Program-made: the position numbers and the translations under genes
Shown: one piece after another, positions 37,014 to 47,529 of the stretch
How positions within the stretch are numbered: the stretch's first letter is position 1
How the letters are laid out: each line of letters starts with the position of its first letter
The notes under the pieces: generated by a model
The model's input: the letters and a program-made list of their open reading frames with translations, nothing else
Told to the model about the DNA's origin: nothing
Database searches by the model: none
Source of the DNA: Siphonodentalium dalli
Lineage: Eukaryota > Mollusca > Scaphopoda > Gadilida > Siphonodentaliidae
Assembly: GCA_032622095.1 (NCBI GenBank)
Contig: CP136061.1
Span: forward strand, 90,683,845-90,747,844
DNA length: 64,000 nucleotides
Direction of reading: 5' to 3'

Positions 37014-37559
37014 CCGGATTTAGGGTACAGCCCCCCTTTAACAACGGTGTACAATATTGAACCTTCTACGATCTCGAGGGGGACTCTCTTATGCTCGCCA
37101 CCGCGACGCCTTTGGTGTCGGTCATCGCTTCGCGATGAATAGTTCCCATTCTTTTTTATTTAGCAAAGCATCACTACTCCTCACTCGGTGTATATAATGG
37201 GTTTTATTTATTGATGATTCTTGGAATAGATTTTATTGGAAATATATACTCTGTGGGATAGAGCATTCCCATTATTAAATACTACGCTTTTGATGTTTAG
37301 AAAATAAAAATACACGAAATTCATTACTGAATCTTCAGATGAATATATAATATGACTATTATATGAGGCTAGTGTTTATGTTCGTGAGTCAGAGCAGAGT
37401 CCCATAGATGCCAAATCCCCAGCGGACATAAGCACTTTAAATGACGGCGTTATCTACATATTTTATTCATCATTTAATCAAAGGATGTGTCCTTACAAAT
37501 TCGTCACAATCCATCACTTGATTTTTGATTCGAAAGTCCTTCGTTGTGTGTTCTTGTTT

Positions 37560-38336
37560 TTCTTAATTCGGTTCGCAGCTCGTATTAATTGTTCATTTTA
37601 ACTTTAGTAATTTCATTATTAAAGTAAATCGTTGAGCTACCAATGATATCTCTATTTCTTCTGATATAGCGAACTGCATCTTCAATCATATTGTATCTAG
37701 TCGATTCAGAATTTAATATAATTTTGACAGGGTGGTTTCCACTGCTACACTTTCTTTCAATTCAAAACAATGATAGGACTTTCTTTGTGTTACATTTTGT
37801 CATTTTCTTTATGACACAATATATCTGTACCCTGTCAACCTTTCGTTTATATTCATTTGTTTGTGGGCTTTCTGGTAAATTGACGAGCACGATATTTCGG
37901 TCTTTTATTTCGATTGTACTTTGATTTTCGGTCCGTGTCTCTATTACATCGTTAATGTTACGTTACTTTCTAAAAAGATTCCTGAGCTCATCTAACTGGC
38001 TGATTTAATTTTCCTGTGTTCTTGATTGTTCATTTTAAAAGTTATTTATTTGACTATCAGTTTTTTAAACGTCTCTAGTTCTATATGTAACTCGCCTTTC
38101 CCTGTGTATTGTCTTTCTTCACATATCGCGACTAGCTTCCCTAACTTTGACATTGTTGCTTACATTTTCTGTAATTGATTTTGTATCTCCGTCATATCTT
38201 TTTCTACTCTTGCACTCTGCTTTTTCTCAAAAGATTCAAATCGCTGATCTATTTTGTTGTTGATGTTAGCCTCAAAAGTATCTATAGCTAAGATTACTCT
38301 TTCCATGTGTGTCATCCATTTTTCGAAATTCTCATT
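37560..38336 (-). pseudogene. Degenerate coiled-coil, LINE ORF1-like
   Basis: Reading leftward from 38336 the frame gives NNENFEKWMTHMERVILAID, then INNKIDQRFESFEKKQSARV and EKDMTEIQNQLQKM before a stop near 38155. Further left, in other frames, RNIVLVNLPESPQ is readable. A coiled coil followed by a V(N/F)-x-P-E motif recalls ORF1 proteins of some invertebrate LINEs. Several stops break it. The match is by general look only, and it could be another coiled-coil relic. Confidence 0.4.
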
Positions 38337-38794
38337 GTTATTTACTGATGTAGACTAATTCTCGTTGTTATTTACTGATGTAGACTAATTCTCGTTGTTA
38401 TTTACTGATGTAGACTAATTCTCGTTGTTATTTACAGATGTAGACTAATTCTCGTTGTTATTTACTGATGTAGACTAATTCTCGTTGTTATTTACTGATG
38501 TAGACTAATTCTCGTTGTTATTTACTGATGTAGACTAATTCTCATTGTTATTTACTGATGTAGACTAATTCTCGTTGTTATTTACTGATGTAGACTAATT
38601 CTCGTTGTTATTTACAGATGTAGACTAATTCTCGTTGTTATTTACTGATGTAGATTAATTCTTATTGTTATTTACTGATGTAGACTAATTCTCGTTGTTA
38701 TTTACTGACGTAGACTAATTATCGTTGTTATTTACTGACGTAGACTAATTCTCGTTGTTATTTACTGATGTAGACTAATTCTCGTTGTTATTCC
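38327..38794. repeat. 30-bp minisatellite, about 15 units
   Basis: Unit TTTACTGATGTAGACTAATTCTCGTTGTTA, with rare variants (ACAGATG, TGACGT, ATTATCG). The unit is 10 codons long and, read on the - strand, is in frame with the coiled-coil relic at its left end, giving S-T-S-V-N-N-N-E-N per unit but with a TAG in every copy. Confidence 0.97.
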
Positions 38795-39229
38795 TTTTTG
38801 TGACCCACCCACCCTGCGTCCAAATATTTTTCCGTTTTCAGTAGTTTTTTTCCGACCATTTTTGGACACCCACCCCCCTTTTAACACTAAAACAGAGATT
38901 TGCGGGGGAAATTCACTGTAAACAGCTGTATATGAATTTAAGTGCATACTATTTGTCATGGATGTTAACATTGACAAGTAGGAACGAGTCATTTTGGAAT
39001 TATTCGGCCAAAAAAACATGGCTGCTAGCGGCCATCTTGGATTTCAAAATTTGCAACAAAATACAACACGACAACTGACTGCAGTCAGTTTAGCAGTTAT
39101 AATTACATTATTTCTCTTATTCTAAGGTGTTTAAGCCAAACTCATTGCAAAAACAGCCAAAACAATTGCAGGAAAATGTTTTTTGAGTTGCGGAAAAAAT
39201 TGTTTGTTGGTCCCATCGATGGCCCACCT

Positions 39230-39530
39230 ATGGAATACTATTAGGGTCACTTCCTAATGGCGCTTTCGGCGCGCGCCGAAAGCGACAAAAAGTGCGCAGT
39301 TACGGCACACATTTTGTCGCTTTCGGCGCGCCGAAACATGCGCTAATATCGCACATTTTGTCGCTTTCGGCGCGCGTGCCGAAAGCGCCGAATGCGACAA
39401 AAAGTGCGCCATAACGGCGCACATTTTGTCGCTTCGGCGCTTTCGACGCGTTACTAATGGCGCACTTTTTATCGCTTTCGGCGCGCGCCGAAAGCACCAT
39501 TAGGAAGTGGCCCTAATAATATTCCATACC
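39230..39530. mobile_element. CpG-rich MITE with GGCGCGCGCCGAAAGC repeats (copy 1)
   Basis: Inverted ends TGGAATACTATTAGGG and CCCTAATAATATTCCA, followed inward by CACTTCCTAATGGCGCTTTC and its complement. The interior is made of repeated TTTCGGCGCGC / GCGCACATTTTGTCGC words in both orientations. Flanking TA on both sides may be the target duplication. A relative lies at 43643-43850. Confidence 0.88.
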
Positions 39531-40051
39531 CACCCACCCGGGCATACGTGCCCGGAAATCTCCCCTGTTCTTTCATCCGATTTATCTGCCTGAAATTCGG
39601 GGTGATTTTCTTTATTTTTACATTGTCTACAATTTTGCAAGGCCAAATAATGCCTCTTGATCTGTTAATTACACATTCTCCACCTTCTGCACTTATACCT
39701 CGGCATTTCAAATGGTACGTGCGTTTACACTACTCACATGCTACTTTGTATGCCGATCTCTTCAATCCACCATGCCACCTTTACATGAATTACAAATTTC
39801 TTTCTTCTTTTGTGTTCGTGACTATCAGTGGGATATTATCTCATTCCATATGTTATTAAACATCCCATACATTGACATAATATAAGCAATAATACACCGA
39901 AAAATATGATGGGAGTACAATGGGGATCTGAGTACAAGTTATTTCAACTTAGGAAACGCTCCTCTCCCCTAATATAAAGACACGAACTTAAATTTAATGC
40001 GGATTGTTCAATGTTCCTGCAAAAGTAAGTATCTTTGTTAATATATATATT

Positions 40052-41081
40052 GTTGGGTTGAAATAAATGGTAACACCTTTAAGACCTATTGTATAATTTT
40101 TTCTCACGAGCTTTCGTCTAACATAGACTTTATTTCTCGTTTGTCTGTCACTTGATTAAGTCTGTGTTGGACGAAAGCTCGTGAGAAAAAATTATACAAT
40201 AGGTCTTAGGGTGGATACACACATGCATGTAATCTCTGTATGTAAAATACATGTATTTTACATGGCCACACCAATAATTGACAACATTAATCACCTGCGC
40301 GCGAGCGGTTCATTGTTACCAGGCCAGACAAGTGAGTAGTCATAAGCGAAATCAAACTCTCTGCTATCAGGACACTTAAGGCCAGTCCAAAACATGCATC
40401 TTCTCTTACGAATGTGGCAATTAGTTAAGTCTGTGTGATATCTGACATTTTATTAATGCACATCACCAGAAGCGACACATCTGGTGTATACAGGCTTGAT
40501 ATATAGAACATTTTCGACCATGATGCTTGCTTGGCGTGAGGTTTCGAAAGCTTCAAATAGCTAAGTGACTTAGTTGAATATATCGGTCGGAATAATCTGG
40601 GCAAGAAGGTACAATATATGTTTTACTTAAATAGCTCAGAGTTAGCCACCCCGTCTGGTAGCTTTCGGGGTCATATATAGCCCCAAGTCGGGTGTCATAT
40701 TTAACCCCTGCGTCAGGAAATCCTGATTATATTGCCCCCAGGTTCGGAATCGAAGCCCTTGGGTTGGGGAACTCATGTGGCCATCATCGGTATAAAAATC
40801 AAGAGAAGACTGACAATGATTTAAACAGAAAGTCCAACATTTGGGTTATCGCGTGAACAATTATTCTAAGTGGCCTGACGACTTCGTTCAGTCAACGGTT
40901 CTTTGCACGCTCAGAGCTTGGCTCACTGTGGTCAAACATAGCCGCAATGATTGGGTTGTCAACGGACACATGTTACATGGGCTGTATGATCCATGTAAAA
41001 CGCCAAATACACGATAATTACAGAGATTACATGCATGTGTGTATCCACCCTTAAAGGTGTTACCATTTATTTCAACCCAAC
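40052..41081. mobile_element. TIR element of 1.03 kb carrying a nested MITE
   Basis: The left TIR GTTGGGTTGAAATAAATGGT continues AACACCTTTAA, is interrupted by the nested hairpin (40083-40205), and resumes GGGTGGATACACACATGCAT up to about 40245. The right TIR (41011-41081) is uninterrupted and complementary. No coding frame in the interior. Confidence 0.9.
40083..40205. mobile_element. Nested hairpin MITE in the left TIR of the 40052-41081 element
   Basis: Arms GACCTATTGTATAATTTTTT ... GAGCTTTCGTC and complement, around a 40-bp loop. Left flank TTTAA, right flank TTAG; the uninterrupted right TIR reads TTTAAGGG at that point, so the target duplication is TA or TTAA with one change. Confidence 0.88.
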
Positions 41082-41114
41082 TATCAATCAGACCTATACG
41101 GCTACACTACTTTA

Positions 41115-41117
<3 letters not shown>

Positions 41118-41167
<50 letters not shown>
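41118..41167. repeat. (TA)n microsatellite
   Basis: Uninterrupted TA run of about 48 bp just left of the LINE relic. Confidence 0.98.
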
Positions 41168-41171
<4 letters not shown>

Positions 41172-41215
41172 GGCTGGTTCAGGAGATAGGGTAAGGTGTT
41201 GAATCATCGTACATA

Positions 41216-41740
41216 TTATGCAGGTAATAAATGTGGTTGTGTAGAATCAATTGGTGGTGTACTATTCCAATGGATATTCTCATTACAAAAACGGTGAGAC
41301 GATATGATGTATTTCTGTACAGCTGTGAAGAGAATACAGTTTTCTGTATAGGAAATCAATGGTGATCCGCAAAGTAAATCTGTAGAATGGACAATATGTA
41401 GTCCAATGCCAACTATTTTTTCTTCCAGTATAGCTCTTTCATTTAAATAAAAAGGACAAGTAAACAGAAAGTGATCAGCATCTTCGATTTTGTATCCACA
41501 GTTACATTTAGGATTTTTTGTTAAATAATTGTTGAGCTTGTCTCCTTTCAAATCACTACATCTGTTTCGGAGTCTACTTAGTAAAATGTTATCTCTTCTT
41601 TGTCCTATACAGTATGAGTTTGGTGGTCCCAATGTCTTCAGTAGGGGTTTTACCATATTTGAAAATATGGAAATCGAGGTACATTGTTGGGCTACTTTGT
41701 CCAGACTATTCCAGATCGAAACCATTGTAGGGAAGAAGTA
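41216..41740 (-). pseudogene. LINE C-terminal fragment with zinc knuckle
   Basis: The C-terminal region that follows RT in several non-LTR retrotransposons. FFPTMVSIWNSLDK, SRLRNRCSDLKGDKLNNYLT and the CCHC-like KCNCGYKIEDADHFLFTCPF (Cys-x-Cys-x8-His-x4-Cys) are read between 41725 and 41400. An upstream frame shows only short bits (stops at about 41733 and 41765). No RT core is present, so it is 5'-truncated. Lies antisense in intron 1. Confidence 0.85.
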
Positions 41741-42195
41741 TTACTGGGAAAACCCTAACAGAAATAAATTCTACAGACTGCTGTCACTGCTTAACATAAG
41801 TATATTGAAAAGAGTGAGCATTTTCTTAAAATTAGCATTTATAAAGTTACCATGAAGCAAGTATTACATTATATTATATATAATGTAAATATTATATGAA
41901 TTAAACCATTTCAGAAAACATATTCCCAAATGTATTAGCATTATTTGTATTTATTATCAATATCATATAATATGATGAACTCATTTATTGATGTAAATGT
42001 ATGTTGTGTATTGTTTGTATAATGTTGTGTAAATAAGTTGTATGGCATGTTGCAACTTAGATGTTGACTTTGCTAATAAACAATTCAATTCAAGAAACTA
42101 CAGTTTGTGTGTTGAGAACCAGGGGTAAAATTTCGAACATAATTAGGGTTTCTAAATTCATATCTAAGATTAGTTATTTCTCCTGTTGTTGGGGG

Positions 42196-42375
42196 AATTT
42201 TATCCAATATATATGGGGGAGCATTTTATCCAATATATAGGGGGTGTGTTTATACATATGGGGGTGCGTTTATATATATGGGGGTGCGTTTATATAATTT
42301 ATATGGGGGTGCGTTTATATATATGGGGGTGTGTTTATATACATGGGGTGCGTTTATATATATGGGGGTGCGTTT
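42196..42375. repeat. 20-bp minisatellite
   Basis: Unit TGCGTTTATATATATGGGGG, about eight imperfect copies, with shorter spacing at the left end. Confidence 0.93.
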
Positions 42376-42439
42376 CGTGTCATTATTAATGAACATCAGA
42401 GATGCAACTGATTTTACCCCTCTCCGCCGCGACACTAAA

Positions 42440-42677
42440 CGAATAGACTCATCTGTTTTCCAAAATGTCTCGCAGAATGGAACGCCCTGGAACCCTATTG
42501 CAGAAACTCTCGTCTAGAGGATTTAAAAAACAGCTGAAGTTCGCAAATCCTAGGCTGAAACCACCGAAATATTTCTCATTTGGGAAGCGGCGTTCGAATG
42601 TTATACAATGTCAGCTCCGGTGTCGATGCAGTGACTTGCGGGAACACAAGGTAGATCACCATTTCGGTAGACTCTAA
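42440..42677 (+). pseudogene. LINE C-terminal fragment
   Basis: FKKQLKFANPRLKPPKYFSF, GKRRSNVIQCQLRCRCSDLR and EHKVDH are the segment before the zinc knuckle in the same family as the relic at 41216-41740 (compare IGQRRDNILLSRLRNRCSDL), on the opposite strand. It ends before the knuckle. In intron 1. Confidence 0.7.
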
Positions 42678-43039
42678 ACTGTGTATTGTTGTGGTCTCGG
42701 CGATGCATATCAGTCAAGACACTTTTGTTCGGGAACCCACATATAAGCCACGATATGAATACTGTAATCTTTAATTACGTGCATCGGTTCATTAAAGAAA
42801 CAAAACGTTTCAATCTCGACGTCTGATATGTGTATAGAGCTAACATAAGAACGTGAACGCGAATTAACCATAATTGATGATATTTCGCCCTTGACGTTAA
42901 ATATTTATCGAACCCAGTAAGGTGTCGACACCATTTACATGCAATATCTGTTACTGTAAGTGACAGTACTTGTCATCCCATCACTGTTGCCTGTGTATAT
43001 TTAATACTATATGCATTGAGCAAATAAAATATGTTTAAA

Positions 43040-43380
43040 CTAATGAACATTAGGCGCTGTCACTCTGTTGAACGTTTTAAAAAGTTGCTGAAAACATATC
43101 TGTTTCGTCAATGTTTTAAGTTGCCCAATTGACATTATTCGCACTTATTTTTCATTTACTAATTTTTCATAGATTCTAGATTCGTGATTTGTTACTTTTC
43201 AGCTGAAGCTCTTTTTAGGTAGTATATTTAATTCTCCTTGGCCTTGTTTAAACTCACATATCTTTTATTCACCATATTTTGTTATCTCATTTTTTAAATG
43301 TATTTCTATTGTAAAGCGTATTGAAACTAATTTACTGTCGAATGCGTTTTTAAATGTAAATATAATTATTGCTAATTAAA
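43040..43380 (+). pseudogene. LINE 3' end fragment
   Basis: CHSVERFKKLLKTYLFRQCF followed by a stop at about 43131 is the usual last stretch of CR1-side RT proteins (SxxxFK+xLKTYLF). The 3' UTR contains TTGTAAAGCGTATTGAA at about 43310, a word common near the 3' ends of such elements, and ends TAATTATTGCTAATTA. It sits directly upstream of host exon 2. Confidence 0.7.
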
Positions 43381-43440
43381 AATTTGCAATAATTGCAAAT
43401 ACAAAAGAAATACAGAATACGATTACCTCCTGTGTTCCAG

Positions 43441-43592
43441 GTGCATGGAAACTGATGTTCAGCGCCCGAAGCAAAACAAATATCAATTTCTGGACGAAGT
43501 TCACAGACGAGGCATTCATCTGCACCACGGAATGTGACGATGTTTTCCGAGGGTTATTCATGAGGGAATGGGATGCACTCAGATTCAAGAAG
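43441..43592 (+). CDS. PAN-domain gene, exon 2
   Basis: A 152-bp open exon between a good acceptor (TCCTGTGTTCCAG at 43428-43440) and a donor (AAG|GTGAGA at 43592/43593). Spliced to exon 1 its first two bases complete Gly, then the frame reads AWKLMFSARSKTNINFWTKF, TDEAFICTTECDDV and REWDALRFKK with no stop, ending in phase 0 to join exon 3. The opening W-x-L-x-F and closing W-x-x-L-x-F-x-K / V-R-I-E pattern resemble a domain I have seen after PAN domains in mollusc and lancelet secreted proteins; its function is not known to me. Found by splice sites and frame, so real use needs transcript support. Confidence 0.75.
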
Positions 43593-43642
43593 GTGAGAAT
43601 TGATTACAGTGGAGTAGATTAACAATTGTATAGAAAACTATT

Positions 43643-43850
43643 AAGGCCACATCCTAATGATGCTTGTGGCGCGCGCCGAAAGCATGCGACATTAATGGCG
43701 CACATTTCATCGCTTGTGTTGCTTTCGTGCGCGCCAAAATGTGCGACATTAGCGCATGTTTTTGGCGCGCGACTAATGGCGCATGTTTTGGGGCTTTAGG
43801 CTCGCCAGAAGCGCCAGTATAGGAAGTGGCCATAATATATATTCATACCA
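43643..43850. mobile_element. CpG-rich MITE (copy 2)
   Basis: Shares TTAAGGCCACATCCTAATGA / AGGAAGTGGCCATAAT ends and the interior GCGCGCGCCGAAAGC, GGCGCACATTT words with 39230-39530, but is shorter and more diverged. Confidence 0.8.
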
Positions 43851-44073
43851 TATAGATTTACCGATGTATGGGCGCTCCGTCGATAGAGATATGTACGTTG
43901 AGTGAACAATTGTCTAAGTACACCTATACATATAGAAAATACGCAGTTTAATGATCTACAGTACTGGCTCCCCACTTATGGACCTACCCCATCTAATCAC
44001 CAGTTATCTATTACCTTGATCTACCGTATGTACTGTCTTCCAGAGTAGCTGACTAACACTTGACTAATATATA

Positions 44074-44472
44074 TATATATAGATAACATGTGATTAAAAA
44101 CACAAACACATCATTTGGCTTTAAAACTAGGCCTTTCACGGCTTCAGGGCCAATCTTCAGGTTCCGCCATTTTTATTTTGTATTACATCTCGATGACTGT
44201 GGCGGTAAATCCTTCCGGATTTTCCCATTACACAAGATGATGGAAGTCAGCAGATTCAAAAGACTTCAAAAGGAAGAAAAATTCCGGAAACTTTTGAATC
44301 CGAAACTAAACTCCATCATTTAATCATGGCGTCACCTACCAACCTCCCGGAAGTGACGTCACAATACAAAATAAAAATGGCGGAACCTGAAGATCGCCCT
44401 GAAGCCGTCAAAGGCCTAGTTTTAAAGCCAAATGATGTGTTTGTGTTTTTAATCACATGTTATCTATATATA
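44074..44472. mobile_element. TIR element of 399 bp with ~112-bp arms
   Basis: Left arm 44074-44186 (TAGATAACATGTGATTAAAA ... TCAGGTTCCGCCATTTTTAT) is complementary to 44362-44472 with only a few mismatches. The interior contains GTGACGTCAC. No coding frame beyond the repeat. In intron 2. Confidence 0.92.
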
Positions 44473-44514
44473 CCACTGTGCGTTTGAACTTTCTACTATT
44501 CAATATATATATAT

Positions 44515-45480
44515 ATACTAGAAGGTGACCCGACTTCGTTCGGGCTTTGACCTTGAATTGTCTATTTTGAAGGCCAAAGTCAAGTGGGGTCACGATTTGA
44601 CCCGTCCAAAACACAGTGCCCGAACAAAAGTACCCGACAAAAGTACCCGTCGAAATCCATCCGGTTTTACCCGATTTGACCTTGACTTGACCATTTTGCC
44701 CGACTTCGTCCGGGCTTTGACCTTGAATTGACCATTTTGAAGGTTAAGGTCAGGTGGGGTCAAACACCAACACCCCAAAAATGGTGGAACCAGCGGATAC
44801 CAGGAAATCGGCCCAGCGAATAGCGAGATACCCTATGCATCAAATTTCGTCCGTAAAAATCCGCCAGTTTAACCCGATTTTATTTCCACTCAAGTATATA
44901 AACGCGCCTCATATACACACGCTCATTAATTATCAAGTTTCAACGTAAAGATAAATTACCATCGGTGCCCGAGATATCGCCAAGACGTCTGAAACAGTCA
45001 AATGCATCGGCCGGTTAAGCGTTAACGTGATCTAACGTTGTGACCTCTAACGACGTCATAGAAGTTACGCATTGTTTTTATCCTGATGGAAGATAGTACC
45101 ACTTCTTCTTGATAATTGAGGCAGATAACTAAAACGGATACATACGCATTATATATCGTTGGAAAGAGGAAACACGAAAGATTCTAACAGTGTGATTATT
45201 ATGACTGGCATTTTATTATTCGCGCTGTTTCGAATCGATTTGTAAGCACCGAACTCAAATGAAAGTCCCGTAACACAGCGTAAAAACAGATTTGACCTCG
45301 GCACGTGAAAAGTTGACCTCGGATCTGAAAATCAATAGGCCTATGTTACTCCTGGCCCGAAAATACCCCCACATACCAAGTTTCATCGAAATCGGGTAGG
45401 CCGTTTTCGAGTTCATCGATTACACACACACACACAAACAAACAAACACACACACAGATCTTCCAAAAAATATATAATAG
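44515..45480. repeat. Retroposon-like (SINE/RTE-tail) repeats, copies in tandem
   Basis: Head TACTAGAAGGTGACCCGACT at 44516, a second CCCGACTTCGTCCGGGCTTT at 44699, TTTGACCTTGAATTG blocks, and at the right end ACCAAGTTTCATCGAAATCG (about 45376), a CACACACAAACA tail and AAAAAATATATAATAGA. Same family as 14385-15310. Confidence 0.75.
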
Positions 45481-46216
45481 ATATATATATGAAGAAAATA
45501 CCGCTTTGCACAAAACCCTGCTCCAACAGTAGTTAAAACGAACAAAAATCACACAAACCCCGCCAAATGTTATAGCTACCAAACCAACCATAACCCATCT
45601 AGCTCTGGACGGCACTACATCAATCACCATAAAATAACTCAATCATGCATGTAAATAGGTTCAGTTGTCATCTTGTAAACATTTTGTATTTAAATCGACT
45701 GTATTGGGAGAGGGGCTTCATAAGTTGAAAAAACTTGTGCCCCAATCCCTTTTGTATTATTTACAAATAAAATACGTTTCAAGTCAAAAGTCAAGTAAAG
45801 TTGAGTGAGAATCCGCAAGCAGCGAGTTCTGTATCTAGATGGCGTCAGATCGGATAGAGCTTCTTTAAAGGCCCACTTAATTTTCAAATGCCCAGATAAC
45901 ATTATTCCATATGTAGCGTAGCTACGGTGTACTCTCTGTTAAAATGTCATTTGTATTGTTTTATAATATTAGGCATTGTTAGATTAATTGGATGTAATAA
46001 TTTGTGATGCACATTATCCTCATCAGAAACACTTCTATTTCGTTTCCGATTCCGTAGTTTATATATATGTACATAATTTGTGTCATTTCACTCCAATTCG
46101 ATCGCATCAAATTACACGTTAATCATTATTGATCGTCCTATACATGTAACATCTGATATTCTAGCAAATTCAGTTCATAATATTCATATTCATCCAGTTA
46201 TTATTCAATAAACGAC
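45481..46216. other. Intron 2, no element recognised
   Basis: AT-rich sequence without recognisable coding text. Confidence 0.5.
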
Positions 46217-46428
46217 CTGCCAATCTCGACCGGAAGCGCCGCCATTTTGATATGACGTATTTGTCCCTCATGCTTTTCCAGCGTCGATATCTATTTTCGA
46301 TTCGCGAAGCCTGCGTTTCTGTTATATCTTATGTGTCCCTGTGAGAACAATGGTCCCTGTGTGTTGACAATAATTTGGTGGTTATTTTAAAATTGCATGT
46401 ATAGTACAAGGGGGGTTTAGACAGGAAC

Positions 46429-46445
<17 letters not shown>
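46217..46445. repeat. Arm of an inverted repeat pair (partner 52330-52562)
   Basis: TCTCGACCGGAAGC(G/A)CCGCCATTTTGA, GAATCGAAAATAGAT-like and CAATAATTTGGTGG match 52330-52562 in inverted orientation at about 85% by eye. Ends in an (AAT)n run at 46430-46461. Exon 3 is outside the pair. Confidence 0.8.
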
Positions 46446-46461
<16 letters not shown>

Positions 46462-46784
46462 TGATTACGTCAGTACGTATGGACAACCCAAAACACGTCC
46501 ATCTATAAACTGAAAAATGTATGTTTCATGGGAGTGCCTATATATACATTATGAGAATGGAGTAAAGTTGTGACAAACACGTCCTTGTTAATTTTGGTGC
46601 CCCCTACCTGATCTGACGGTGCTTCGGTGACTTTGCACAAAATAATTATATTCCTCATAGCAGGAGATGCTTGTCTATATACCACTAATTATAGTCCTCA
46701 CGCCAATGAGATGCCTGTCTATATACAAAAATATTTTCATAAAACAATTTTCCCCTATCAGTAATAGACTATCGAACCACAAAC

Positions 46785-47060
46785 AATACTAGATCCTGTC
46801 ATGAATCTCTACACTAGCTATGTCCGTACAGATTACTAGAGATCATATTACACAAATTGCTTTTTATGTTCTGACAGCGAACATTATTACATGAACAAAC
46901 AAGCAGGGAGCATATTTCCCTTAATTGTTAATACTTGTTCCTCAGTAATCTACTTCACAGAAGGGGGTTGTAAAGCTCGAGATTGCATGCTTGTTTGTGA
47001 CTGATACTCTCATGCGCCTAATCATTGTGACGGCCAATAATAGTGATAGTGGGGATTTGA
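46785..47060. mobile_element. Palindromic element family, partial copy C
   Basis: CATGAATCTCTACACTAGCT, CTTGTTCCTCAGTAATCTAC and CTCGAGATTGCATGCTTGT match the left half of copy B (51790-52020). Confidence 0.65.
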
Positions 47061-47529
47061 GGCTGAAATTAATAATAGTGATAGCAATTTAACTCTATAT
47101 ACTGTATGTATCTATGCCAAATAATTTAATGAGCGTTGAAATGTTTTTCAAAAATTAATAATCATGCAACACATGCTGACAATATTGTTAGGCATCTGAG
47201 AGTATATTGACATTTAATTAATTGCCCAGGATAAATTACATGAGTGTAAGGGACGGAAAGCAAAATCAATCACAAAGTCACTGACATCATGCACTATTAA
47301 GTTTGGACCTTCACGTAATCGCGTACATTGAAGTACATTATTAACTTATTAAGGAACAGGTATTTTATAATTTATTACGTATACTGTTTTTTTTCATTGT
47401 TACAAACTACCCTTTCGCAACAGCAAAAAGTTGCCATGGTTTGTACTGGTGGAATATATAATCTTGATGGGCATATGTATATACTAGCTATAATAGAGAT
47501 TCATGGCATGATTTAAGAAAATGCTACCA

